From Caulobacter sp. BK020 (lineage in GTDB: Bacteria > Pseudomonadota > Alphaproteobacteria > Caulobacterales > Caulobacteraceae): 64,000 nt of DNA. Below the pieces are notes generated by a model. It did no database searches. It worked only from the letters and a program-made list of their open reading frames with translations, and was not told the origin of the DNA. Where the stretch lies: positions 38,897-102,896 of the forward strand of contig NZ_SLZL01000018.1 of assembly GCF_004342605.1 (NCBI RefSeq). Reading direction: 5' to 3'. Below, piece after piece: positions 54,783 to 64,000 of this stretch (its first letter is position 1; the number at the start of each line of letters is the position of its first letter). The position numbers were made by a program, and so were the translations under genes.

Positions 54783-55073
54783 TTAGGCCTCGACGATGCC
54801 CAGGACGTCGCTTTCCTTCATGATCAGCAGATCCTGGCCGTCCACCTTCACTTCGGTGCCGGACCACTTGCCGAACAGGATGCGGTCGCCGGCCTTCACG
54901 TCGAGCGCGACGATGTCGCCCTTGTCGTTGCGGGCGCCCGGGCCGACGGCGACGACTTCGCCTTCCTGCGGCTTTTCCTTGGCGGTGTCGGGGATGATGA
55001 TCCCGCCCTTGGTCTTGGTTTCTTCTTCGACGCGCTTCACCAGGACGCGGTCGCCGAGAGGGCGAAATTTCAT
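54783..55073 (-). CDS. groS: 10 kDa chaperonin GroES
   Basis: The 96-residue GroES begins [20 protein letters not shown], with the mobile loop [20 protein letters not shown] and the C-terminal [20 protein letters not shown]. The ATG at 55073 is used; an in-frame start further upstream would cross the CIRCE leader. It caps GroEL. CIRCE and a strong promoter upstream mark it as first gene of the heat-shock operon. Confidence 0.98.
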   Translation of the reverse strand: MKFRPLGDRVLVKRVEEETKTKGGIIIPDTAKEKPQEGEVVAVGPGARNDKGDIVALDVKAGDRILFGKWSGTEVKVDGQDLLIMKESDVLGIVEA

Positions 55074-55134
55074 GAGTCTTCTCCGTCGGGACGGTTTTAA
55101 ATTATGGTTCGTCCGCAGTCGGGGAGCGCCGTTG

Positions 55135-55161
55135 TTAGCAGTCGCTCCCATCGAGTGCTAA
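55135..55161. promoter_or_regulatory. CIRCE element (HrcA operator) of groES-groEL
   Basis: TTAGCAGTC and GAGTGCTAA, separated by nine bases, match the consensus TTAGCACTC-N9-GAGTGCTAA with one mismatch (G for C). It lies 62 bases before groES. HrcA binds it and represses at normal temperature. Confidence 0.92.
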
Positions 55162-55171
55162 CGCCGCGCAG

Positions 55172-55200
55172 GAGTTAGGACCGGCGGCGGGGGGAGTCAA
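55172..55200 (-). promoter_or_regulatory. Likely groESL promoter
   Basis: On the minus strand CCTTGACT and CCTAACTC stand with a 17-base spacer, just before the CIRCE box. The CTTGA -35 fits a sigma-32 or housekeeping promoter. Confidence 0.55.
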
Positions 55201-55290
55201 GGAGAAGGGGCTCCGATTTGCTGTGGGCAAATCAGCCCCGGAGCGGGCGCCGATCCGGCGACGGACATAGATAGGGACGAACACGGCGGC

Positions 55291-55701
55291 ATGAAGACGA
55301 TGAAGCCTCCTATTCTGGCCCTGATCGGGCTGCTGCTCCTGCCGGCCGGGCTGGCCGGCTGCGCCACCGGCGCGCCGCCCGCGCCGCGCGTGGTCACCGA
55401 GGCCGACGGCGGCCCGGTCGCCCTGGCGCGCGGCCAGACGCTGGAGGTGCGGCTGGGCTCGAACGCCGGGACCGGCTACGGCTGGCGGCTGGACCGCGAG
55501 GCCGCGCCCCTGGTGCTGAGCGGCGGCTCCAGCCAGGACGTGGCCGCCGCGCCCGGCCTGCCCGGCGGCCGGCTGACCACGGTCTACACCTACCAGGGCG
55601 CCGGACGCGGCAGGACCGACCTGGCCTTCACGTTCAAGCGGCCTTGGGAGCCCGACAGCCCCGGCGACCGCAAGGTGGTGTTTCAGGTAAGGGTGCGCTG
55701 A
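55291..55701 (+). CDS. Chagasin-type (I42) cysteine-protease inhibitor, lipoprotein
   Basis: The 136-residue protein has a lipoprotein signal (LLLPAGLAGC). The I42 fold follows: GQTLEVRLGSNAGTGYGWRL (family motif NxTTGYxW), a GGSSQ loop, GGRLTTVYTYQGAGRGRTDL and FKRPWEPD (family RPW). These loops insert into papain-type enzymes. The target is unknown and may be internal or from other organisms. The stop overlaps the next start (TGATG), so it is coupled to a VOC-family gene. Confidence 0.85.
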   Translation: MKTMKPPILALIGLLLLPAGLAGCATGAPPAPRVVTEADGGPVALARGQTLEVRLGSNAGTGYGWRLDREAAPLVLSGGSSQDVAAAPGLPGGRLTTVYTYQGAGRGRTDLAFTFKRPWEPDSPGDRKVVFQVRVR

Positions 55702-56126
55702 TGATCGACCATGTCAGCCTGATCGTCCGCGATGTGGCGGCCTGCAAGGCCTTCTACGACGCCGCCTTCGCGCCCCTGGGCATCGAGATCCTGCACCATG
55801 TCAGCGCCGAGGAAAGCGGCACGGTGGCCTATATGGGCTACGGTCCGCGCGCCGATGGCCGCAGCCATCAGGCCGGCAAGCCCAGCTTCTGGATCGCCGG
55901 CGCCGAAACGCTCGACGACGCGATCAGCTCGGCCCCGATGCACGTGGCCTTCGTGGCCGACACGCGGGCCCAGGTCGATGCTTTCCACGCCGCCGCCCTG
56001 GCCGCCGGCGGGGTGGACAACGGGGCGCCGGGCGTTCGGCCGCATTATCACCCCAACTACTATGGAGCCTTCGTGCTCGACCCGGACGGCCGCAACATCG
56101 AAGCGGTCTGCCATGCGCCCGCATAG
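55701..56126 (+). CDS. VOC-superfamily (glyoxalase-like) protein
   Basis: The 141-residue protein has a paired beta-alpha-beta fold: IDHVSLIVRDVAACKAFYDA, FAPLGIEILHHVSAEESGTV, PMHVAFVADTRAQVDAFHAA and the C-terminal metal-site strand YYGAFVLDPDGRNIEAVCH. Residues H4, H80 and E136 are candidate metal ligands. It is coupled to the I42 gene by overlap. The substrate is unknown. Confidence 0.86.
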   Translation: MIDHVSLIVRDVAACKAFYDAAFAPLGIEILHHVSAEESGTVAYMGYGPRADGRSHQAGKPSFWIAGAETLDDAISSAPMHVAFVADTRAQVDAFHAAALAAGGVDNGAPGVRPHYHPNYYGAFVLDPDGRNIEAVCHAPA

Positions 56127-56156
56127 CCAGCATAGGCGGTTGGAGACCTGACCCGC

Positions 56157-56576
56157 GTGATCATTTCGAGCTACGGCCTTTCGCTTCTCCTGGCGATCAT
56201 CGCCTGCGTGATCGGCGGGGCGCTGGGCGGCCTGACCCTGGCCCGGCCGGGCGCGGTCCTCGGCCTGACCGCCCCGGACGCCGACGGCAGGACCGAGGGC
56301 CGGGCCCTGGGCGGCCTGCTGATCCTGTCGCACGCCGCCGCGGCCCTGTTCCTGGGCTACCAGTCGCATGTGGGGGCGGCCATGGCCTTCGCCCTGGCCA
56401 TGGCCTGGCTGGGCGCCGCGCTCGGGCGGACGGTCTCGGCCCTGGTCGACCGGGCGCGCGACCGCCTCAACCTGGGCAACCTGGCCTTCGAGATCCTCAT
56501 CGCGGTCACCCTGTCCCTGCCGTTCTTCAACGCCGGCCGGTTGGTGGTGCTGCGGGGGCACGGGATGCTGGTGTGA
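56157..56576 (+). CDS. Hypothetical inner-membrane protein, 139 aa
   Basis: From a GTG the protein reads IISSYGLSLLLAIIACVIGG, then GGLLILSHAAAALFLGYQSH, AMAFALAMAWLGAALGRTVS and LAFEILIAVTLSLPFFNAG. This gives four predicted membrane segments with a charged loop (RPGAVLGLTAPDADGRTEGR). The shape resembles DUF4345-like small membrane proteins. A perfect 29-base inverted repeat 10 bases after its stop probably ends the transcript. Confidence 0.65.
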   Translation: MIISSYGLSLLLAIIACVIGGALGGLTLARPGAVLGLTAPDADGRTEGRALGGLLILSHAAAALFLGYQSHVGAAMAFALAMAWLGAALGRTVSALVDRARDRLNLGNLAFEILIAVTLSLPFFNAGRLVVLRGHGMLV

Positions 56577-56586
56577 GGATCGACCG

Positions 56587-56665
56587 GGGGACATGCCCTT
56601 GCGGCGTGTCCCCATCGGCTACCGCTGAGCCTGGACATGGGGACACGCCGCAAGGGCATGTCCCC
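56587..56665. repeat. Perfect 29-base inverted repeat with 21-base loop
   Basis: The arms at 56587-56615 and 56637-56665 are exact reverse complements (GGGGACATGCCCTTGCGGCG begins the left arm). It sits between the membrane protein and the cyclophilin gene. The symmetry and GC content suggest a REP-like element or strong terminator rather than an operator. Confidence 0.8.
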
Positions 56666-56701
56666 GGCTCTCACCCCTCCCCAGGGGACAGGGTTCGATC
56701 T

Positions 56702-57379
56702 ATGGTCGTCGTCATGACCCCACGCCCCCTCGCTCGTCGCGACGTCCTGGTCGGCGCCGGCCTGCTCGCCGCCTTTCCGGCCGCCGCCCAGGTCGCCCCC
56801 GCGCCCGCCCCCAAGCCGCCGGTCTATGTCGCCCTCGACACCCCGCAGGGTCGGATCGTCATCGAGCTGGCCGTCGCCCAAGCCCCGATCACCACCGCCA
56901 ACTTCCTGCGCTATGTCGATCGCAAGCTCTATGACAAGGCGACCTTCTTCCGGGCCTCGCGGGCGCCCGGGGCAGTGGACTACGGCCTGATCCAGGGCGG
57001 GCTGCAGAACGTCGGCGCCCTGCCCCCGATCGCCCACGAGCCCACCAGCCAGACCGGGCTCAAGCACGTGGACGGCGCGGTGTCGATCGCCCGCACCGCG
57101 CCGGGCACGGCCACCTCGGACTTCTTCATCTGCATCGGCGACGCGCCCTATCTGGACGCCAATCCGGCCGGAACCGGCGACAATCTCGGCTTCGCCGCCT
57201 TCGGCCGGGTGGTCCAGGGCATGGACGTGGCCAAGAAGATCCTGGCCCTGCCCACGCCCGGCAAGGCGATCAACCCGGTGATGAAGGGCCAGATCCTCGA
57301 CCCGCCGGTGCCGATCACCTCGGCCCGCCGCGTGCCGGCCCCAGCGGGACCGGACGTGACGGCGCCGCCGAAGCTCTGA
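56702..57379 (+). CDS. Exported cyclophilin-type peptidyl-prolyl isomerase
   Basis: The protein has a twin-arginine-like signal (PRPLARRDVLVGAGLLAAFP). The cyclophilin fold follows: VYVALDTPQGRIVIELAVAQ, APITTANFLRYVDRKLYDKA, TFFRASR, GLIQGGLQ, KHVDGAVSIARTAPGTATSD, FFICIGDAP and GFAAFGRVVQGMDVAKKIL. The active-site arginine is R in FFRAS, with Q in IQGG and F in FFI. An ATG at 56714 is an alternative start nearer the twin arginines. It should act in the periplasm on proline bonds. Confidence 0.88.
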   Translation: MVVVMTPRPLARRDVLVGAGLLAAFPAAAQVAPAPAPKPPVYVALDTPQGRIVIELAVAQAPITTANFLRYVDRKLYDKATFFRASRAPGAVDYGLIQGGLQNVGALPPIAHEPTSQTGLKHVDGAVSIARTAPGTATSDFFICIGDAPYLDANPAGTGDNLGFAAFGRVVQGMDVAKKILALPTPGKAINPVMKGQILDPPVPITSARRVPAPAGPDVTAPPKL

Positions 57380-57424
57380 AGCGAGCCCGCCCGGCCTGGG
57401 ATGGGGTGGGGAGCGGACGCCCCT

Positions 57425-59140
57425 TCACCGATACCGGTAGAGCTTCACCCGCTGGATCTGGAACTGGTCCGGCGGCAGCCGGATGTGGCGGCCCTGGTGG
57501 GTCTGATCGCCGTTCAGGACGCGGCCGGGGACCCAGCGACCCTGGGCGTCGAACACGCCCTCGACGGCGCTGTCGATGCCGGCCAGGGCGAGGTCGTCCC
57601 CGGCCCCCGCAAAGGTGACCACCAGGCCGCGGCCGGCCATCAGGTACTCCTCGGGACCGATCTGGATGATCAACCCGCCGTGGCCGGCGGTCTTCTGGTC
57701 GGCCTTGGGCGTCCACGGGTCGAGAAAGCCGACGGTGAACCTGTAGTCGCCGATCGTCTGGCTGACCGGCGCGTCCAGCACCGTCCCGTCCTCCAGCACG
57801 CGCGGCTTGAAGCCCGACATCTTGCACCCCCCTTGGCTATCTTGGCCCTGGGCCGCCAGGATGGCCGGGGCCAGTCGCCGGAGCACGCCATAGGCCTGGG
57901 TGACCGCCGCCTGGGCCGTGTCGTCGGCGTTCTCCACCTGGAACGGCGAGAAGCCGAGCGCGTCGAGCTCGCCGATCGCGTAGAAGGCGTTGGCCGGCGT
58001 CTCGGGCGCGCCGACATTGTTGGCCTCGGGGATGAACAGCGCGTTGTCGGGGCGCTTGTAGCGGCCGGCCAGGTCGCTGAAGTTGGGGAAATAGATGTCG
58101 GGCGAAATCAGGTCCACGCTGGGCGCGCCGGTCTTCCAGACGTCGATCAGGTGCGGCAGCGGCCCCCCGCTGGGATATTCGCCCGGCGCCTTGCCGGTGC
58201 GGTTCAGGGCGACATTGACGTACATCGGCAGCGGATAGGCGGCCTTGCCGGCCCGGGTCACGGCCTCGACGTAGCGGGCGTAGAACCAGGCGGTGAACAC
58301 CTCCTGGCCGGCGTCGCCGTCGCCGAACACCTGCGCCCAGGCCCCCGAGGTCTTCGCGCCGTGCGCCTTCCACAACGCCCGCAGTTCGGGCTCGATCGCC
58401 TCGCCGCCGTTCGCCAGGCGCTCGAGCAGTTCGGACGGGACGGGCCCAGCCCAGGCGGCGTCGGCTTCCGGCCCCCATTCGCGGGCGGAAGGCAGCATGC
58501 CGACCTCGTTCTCGACCTGGACCATCAGCACCGTGCCCCGGGCGTCGACCGCCTTCAGGTGGGCCAGCAGGGCGGCGTAGGCCCGGGCGTCGGCGTCGCG
58601 TGTCTCGACCGAGAAGGCCGACAGGATCTCCTGGCTCACCCCGCCGGCCTGCCCTGGTTCAGGGGCCGACTTGGCGCGCGGAAAGCGGACGTCGTCGCGC
58701 TTCACCCACGACGGGACATAGGTCGACATGCTGTTCTTCCAGGCCCCGAACCACAGCAGGACCAGGCGCATGTCCTGAGCGCGGGCGTCCCTCAGCAGGC
58801 CGTCGACGCTGGAGAAGTCGTAGACCCCCTCCTTCGGCTCGATCAGCTCCCACGAGACCGGGGCGAGCACGGTGTTGAGGTTCATGGCCTTCAGCTTGGG
58901 CCAGTATTTGGCCATGTAGGCCTGGCTGGAGGCGCTGGAATTGCCCAGTTCGCCGCCCAGCACCAGCATGGGCTCGCCGTCGACCACCAGCCGGCGGGCC
59001 GAGCCCTGGGTCTCCAGCCGGGGCATGCCGGCGGCCGCGCCCTGGACCAGCAGCAGCAAAGCCGCCAGGGCCAGGCCCACGGCCGCGGCGCCCGTCTGGC
59101 GCGGCCGACGAGCTCGGTTCCGGAGAGATCCCTGGTCCAT
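57425..59140 (-). CDS. Secreted GH35-like beta-galactosidase with DUF5597
   Basis: The 571-residue protein has a signal peptide (AAVGLALAALLLLVQGAAAG). A GH35/GH42-type barrel shows FVDGEP-like GSARRLVVDGEPMLVLGGEL, AMNLNTVLAPVSWELIEPKE, acid/base E in MVQVENEVGML and nucleophile E in ALFIPEANN. The C-terminal DUF5597 beta domain runs from about residue 440 (LLIQ-like GGLIIQIGPEEYLMAGRG). Homologues such as the Cellvibrio GH35 enzyme remove galactose from xyloglucan. GAGGAAGCGT before the ATG fixes the start. Two TGGTCAGACCA-type sites lie upstream, linking it in pattern to the GntR locus at 1.2-6 kb. Confidence 0.88.
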   Translation of the reverse strand: MDQGSLRNRARRPRQTGAAAVGLALAALLLLVQGAAAGMPRLETQGSARRLVVDGEPMLVLGGELGNSSASSQAYMAKYWPKLKAMNLNTVLAPVSWELIEPKEGVYDFSSVDGLLRDARAQDMRLVLLWFGAWKNSMSTYVPSWVKRDDVRFPRAKSAPEPGQAGGVSQEILSAFSVETRDADARAYAALLAHLKAVDARGTVLMVQVENEVGMLPSAREWGPEADAAWAGPVPSELLERLANGGEAIEPELRALWKAHGAKTSGAWAQVFGDGDAGQEVFTAWFYARYVEAVTRAGKAAYPLPMYVNVALNRTGKAPGEYPSGGPLPHLIDVWKTGAPSVDLISPDIYFPNFSDLAGRYKRPDNALFIPEANNVGAPETPANAFYAIGELDALGFSPFQVENADDTAQAAVTQAYGVLRRLAPAILAAQGQDSQGGCKMSGFKPRVLEDGTVLDAPVSQTIGDYRFTVGFLDPWTPKADQKTAGHGGLIIQIGPEEYLMAGRGLVVTFAGAGDDLALAGIDSAVEGVFDAQGRWVPGRVLNGDQTHQGRHIRLPPDQFQIQRVKLYRYR

Positions 59141-59209
59141 ACGCTTCCTCGTTCCGGCCCGGCGTCCTGCCGCGCCGTGGCCGATGACACCGCCGACGCA
59201 TCTTACACG

Positions 59210-59252
59210 TGGTCCGACCTGTCAATCTCGATACCCGCCACTTGTCAGACCA
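59210..59252. promoter_or_regulatory. Two GntR-type operators before the GH35-like gene
   Basis: TGGTCCGACCT (59210-59220) and TTGTCAGACCA (59242-59252) each differ from TGGTCAGACCA by two bases or fewer and have centres 32 bases apart, about three turns of DNA. They lie 70-110 bases before the start. This is the core recognised by FadR-type GntR proteins. Confidence 0.5.
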
Positions 59253-59303
59253 CGCCAGGACCTCGATCCCGATCATACGGTCCTGCCGCCACCTGCCGCC
59301 AGT

Positions 59304-59326
59304 CTGCTGACATTCGCTGTCAGCAG
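59304..59326. promoter_or_regulatory. Inverted repeat before uvrB
   Basis: CTGCTGACA-ttcgc-TGTCAGCAG is a perfect 9-base inverted repeat. It lies 41 bases before uvrB and 160 bases before the divergent galactosidase. The same GCTGACA/TGTCAGC halves occur before the GFA gene (27376-27401). It is not the alphaproteobacterial SOS box (GTTC-N7-GTTC). Confidence 0.4.
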
Positions 59327-59367
59327 GCCCCCTAGCCTTCCCGGCCGCGCGGACCTACCTTCCTGCC

Positions 59368-61644
<2,277 letters not shown>

Positions 61645-61759
61645 GGGGGGGGAGCTTAGCGGCGGACAAGGTCGACAAAGCCGCTAGGTGGAGGGCGAAC
61701 GGCGATTGTTCAACACGCAGCCGGAACGGCATTGGACTCCTATCGCCAGCCCCCAATCG

Positions 61760-62407
61760 CTATTGGGAGAATTGGTCTCTGAAAAGCTGAAAACTCCTAC
61801 AACGAGCAGCTATTTTTTCAGACATTCCAAGCAATTTAACGGCAACATCTCTATAATGCTGCGCACGACCCGGCCCTTGAACAAATCCGGTTTCTAAGAG
61901 CAAAACACTTTTGGATTCTATTTCTTCCCAATTATGGGCGTTATCCGATATTCCAGCCAACATCCAGGACTCTGTCTTCTGCGTTGGGACCGCAAATTTT
62001 ATCTGTTTCTCGTAGTTCGAATCGGGATCCACCCAATTCTTCAACTTCGAAGACAGAAACGCCACACGATCCTCTACAGAAGGGGGTACAGGCAAAGCAC
62101 CACCAAATTGGTCAGCACATTCAACTGCTATGTCGCCATCCAGGTGCACAACGATCAAGTCGTATACCTCTTCGCCTTCAAATAGAGGGGCCCTGAGATA
62201 GGTATCCAAGCCGTTGCCGGCATTTGCTTGACACCAAGCCACGACCTTTGGCCACCCCCCATCCCCTGATCGCGAAGATGCATCCGCCGCTGGCTGAAGC
62301 GGAAGACACACAGCCTCCTCGCCTAAGACAGCCTGCGCTATCTCCGAAATCAGAACCGATAGCGCTGGGAAGTCATGTATCCCCTCGCAAACCACCCCCA
62401 CTTTCAT
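61760..62407 (-). CDS. TOPRIM-like (DUF4276-type) protein paired with an AAA ATPase
   Basis: The 215-residue protein opens MKVGVVCEGIHDFPALSVLI. The EG at residues 8-9 and a later DGD at 90-92 (LIVVHLDGDIAVE) fit the acidic TOPRIM pattern of DUF4276- or OLD-nuclease-like domains. The later part reads KFAVPTQKTESWMLAGISDN. It starts directly after the stop of the ATPase gene, with no gap, so the two form one operon. AT-richer composition than the flanks suggests transfer. ATPase plus TOPRIM pairs are known in anti-phage systems; this one is inferred by analogy. Confidence 0.8.
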   Translation of the reverse strand: MKVGVVCEGIHDFPALSVLISEIAQAVLGEEAVCLPLQPAADASSRSGDGGWPKVVAWCQANAGNGLDTYLRAPLFEGEEVYDLIVVHLDGDIAVECADQFGGALPVPPSVEDRVAFLSSKLKNWVDPDSNYEKQIKFAVPTQKTESWMLAGISDNAHNWEEIESKSVLLLETGFVQGPGRAQHYRDVAVKLLGMSEKIAARCRSFQLFRDQFSQ

Positions 62408-63673
62408 CTAGAATAATGCCCCCGGAATGCGCCCCTCGAGAAGAAGCTGGGAAAGATTCTTCCCCTTATGAGCCAATATCCACTCATCCTTAGACATCCC
62501 AGACGGAGCCCTTATGGGCTTAAATGCCGTTGACCCGAGAGGACTCGCCTTTGCGTCAGACCTATTTACTGTAAATACTCGATGCTTTTCATTAAATAAA
62601 TCAAAACTATCCAAAGCAGAAGGGTGATGAGATGTCATAAACACCTGCTGGCGAAGATTAGCTTCGCTCGATACGTCACAACTTATGCGGACGATATGAT
62701 CGGTCAGCTGCCTGACCAAATCTGGGTTAAGAGTTCCATCAACGTTATCTAATGCAAACACTTTTGGTGCATCAGAGTGAGCCAAAAGTGTTGCCACAAA
62801 AATAAGATATAGCGTCCCCTCACTAGCATCGAACGGACTCAAGAAATTGCGAGTCAAGTTCATAAACTTGTCCCTGATATATATCAAAGAACCTTCAGAT
62901 CGAACTTGGGGCGGCACGATATCTGGATCAAATGGCTTCACGCGGATAGTATCCGCCCATCCAGGTTTCCATATAATACCAAGCGTTTCGTCAATTCTTT
63001 TGCGCACAATGTCACTTGCGGCACGCATCGCTAACACATGTTGAAACGCTTGAGCTAATCCAGATCCAGTCAAGCCAAGCGGCTCCATAACCCGCGAGTC
63101 GATCGCAAGTCCGCGCATCACCGCGGTTTGTGGCGCATATATCGCAAAGTTTGAAAACTCCGCAATTTCAGAATGAAATTCATCTGAAATCCTTAGAACA
63201 GACCCAAGCACATCCCATATGCTACGATTTGTTTCGATGGCAGAAAGATCTATGTTATTTAGCGCTTCATTCTGACCATAGACTCTAGCCCCCCTAGGGC
63301 TACGACCGAAGACCATACTTCCGCCGTCGTATAGGGCTTCAGTATGAAACTCTAGGTACGGACTACTAATCCCTGACCTTATCGAACATTCATACTTTCC
63401 ATTTTCGAACTCCGCCACCATATGGAAAGTTTGCGGCAGCTTGTAGTTTTTAAAGGCCGATTTAAATAACCTGGGAAGCGACAACCTAACTCCGCGCAAA
63501 TCCAGCGCATTCTGATCGATGCCGCGAGAAAGTGCCGACGCTAAAATACCAATAGCTTCAAGTACATTAGACTTCCCCGCACCATTCGGACCAACGAAAA
63601 TATTCGCGCATCCGAAATCTAGATCTGCACTATAGATCGATTTAAAGCGCTCGATTTTCAGTTTTCTTAACAT
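62408..63673 (-). CDS. AAA-family (SMC/RecF-like) ATPase of a defence-type pair
   Basis: The 421-residue ATPase opens LRKLKIERFKSIYSADLDFG. It has Walker A GPNGAGKS at 28-35, an ABC-like middle with long insert, Walker B-type VFALDNVDGTLNP and the switch MTSHHPSALDSF. This is the OLD/AAA-15 organisation with the coiled-coil region reduced. It should bind and open with ATP, perhaps sensing DNA ends or phage components, and hand over to the TOPRIM partner. The window's most AT-rich coding sequence is here (AAATAAATCAAAAC-type stretches), unlike the neighbours. Confidence 0.85.
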   Translation of the reverse strand: MLRKLKIERFKSIYSADLDFGCANIFVGPNGAGKSNVLEAIGILASALSRGIDQNALDLRGVRLSLPRLFKSAFKNYKLPQTFHMVAEFENGKYECSIRSGISSPYLEFHTEALYDGGSMVFGRSPRGARVYGQNEALNNIDLSAIETNRSIWDVLGSVLRISDEFHSEIAEFSNFAIYAPQTAVMRGLAIDSRVMEPLGLTGSGLAQAFQHVLAMRAASDIVRKRIDETLGIIWKPGWADTIRVKPFDPDIVPPQVRSEGSLIYIRDKFMNLTRNFLSPFDASEGTLYLIFVATLLAHSDAPKVFALDNVDGTLNPDLVRQLTDHIVRISCDVSSEANLRQQVFMTSHHPSALDSFDLFNEKHRVFTVNRSDAKASPLGSTAFKPIRAPSGMSKDEWILAHKGKNLSQLLLEGRIPGALF

Positions 63674-63913
63674 CAGATCTCGCTAGGGCAAGCGGGGAAG
63701 AAAGCGCTCGACGAGGAACCCGTCGCAGATGATGTGGTTCTAGCTCAGCTAGCTCGGCGTCGCGAGAGGGGTTTGGCACGAACGAACTGCGGTATCGAGC
63801 TTGCCACGACAGATGGGAAAATTTGGCGCGATGATGCAAGCACCAACACTAACTGCTTACGTTTAACTTCGCTCCTTCCCCCGCCTTACATCTCTCGTAG
63901 GCAGCAGCGTGCC
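63674..63913. other. Upstream region of the AAA ATPase operon
   Basis: This 240-base stretch must hold the operon promoter. No gene is credible; no matched -35/-10 pair was recognised. Confidence 0.35.
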
Positions 63914-64000
63914 GGTCTGGACAGGTCAGTCAAGGACGGCGCTCCGCGCCGCCGCGTCGCGGCCGGCCTCCGGCCGGTCCTTGAGTGACCTGTCCAGACC
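63914..64000. repeat. Long inverted repeat at the window edge
   Basis: Arms of 24 bases (63914-63937 and 63977-64000) match as reverse complements except one base; the left arm begins GGTCTGGACAGGTCAGTCAA. The loop holds further GC hairpins. It may be a dispersed Caulobacter repeat or the end of the acquired island; the sequence stops here. Confidence 0.7.

Noticed and set aside
59304..59326. LexA SOS box before uvrB
   Set aside because: The repeat is CTGCTGACA/TGTCAGCAG, not the GTTC-N7-GTTC used by alphaproteobacterial LexA.

Overview
The window is about 64 kb of GC-rich chromosome from an alphaproteobacterium, almost certainly Caulobacterales and probably Caulobacter. The signs are two large TonB-dependent receptors beside sugar hydrolases and flavin-dependent halogenases, tandem UrcA proteins, a CarD/CdnL - ferredoxin - helicase - S4 neighbourhood, groES-groEL behind a CIRCE box, HWE-type signalling and a ROSE-like 5' leader. 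The organism assignment rests on gene content and style, not on a database match.

Layout. 1-1.2 kb: end of a zinc-type oxidoreductase, a broken YafY-type regulator and a small HTH gene. 1.2-8.7 kb: a carbohydrate locus (LacI regulator, TonB receptor, GntR/FCD regulator, secreted GH2 beta-galactosidase-like enzyme) tied together by repeated TTGGTCAG-type operators. 9.1-11.9 kb: an accessory patch with a cytosolic subtilisin-like protease, a small partner, a convergent beta-rich 241-residue protein of unknown family, and a wrecked gene resembling phosphoribosyltransferase-type conflict proteins. 12-21.5 kb: three flavin-dependent halogenase-family genes (the middle one a probable pseudoenzyme), an 1100-residue TonB receptor and a divergent JmjC/cupin-like gene. 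21.5-24.7 kb: poorly coding DNA and a coupled two-gene unit (small protein plus outer-membrane protein) between two copies of an IS21-like end repeat, beside tRNA-Arg(CCT).

24.7-42 kb: HWE histidine kinase and receiver, Hsp20 with a likely RNA thermometer, a GH31 relic, CarD, FdxA, a PAS-GGDEF-EAL protein, an SUV3-like helicase with an S4 protein, a VapBC pair, an amidohydrolase, an alkyltransferase, and a LysR regulator divergent from a SnoaL-like gene. 42-53 kb: DUF3617, rpmB, two UrcA genes, aldo/keto reductase, phytase-like esterase, CobT, several small or hypothetical genes, a DUF3089 hydrolase, and a LysR regulator divergent from an MBL-like protein that has lost its metal motif. 53-61.6 kb: groEL, groES, an I42 inhibitor, a VOC protein, cyclophilin, a GH35/DUF5597 galactosidase and uvrB. 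61.7-64 kb: an AT-richer island with a TOPRIM-like protein and an AAA ATPase, a likely anti-phage pair, ending in a long inverted repeat at the window edge.

How it fits together: the backbone is housekeeping plus polymer or glycan scavenging (receptor - secreted glycosidase - GntR/LacI control). The accessory parts are at 9-12 kb, 21.5-24.6 kb and 61.7-64 kb. The least explained content is the protease / small protein / beta-rich protein patch, the halogenase trio containing a non-catalytic member, and the two-gene unit between IS ends.
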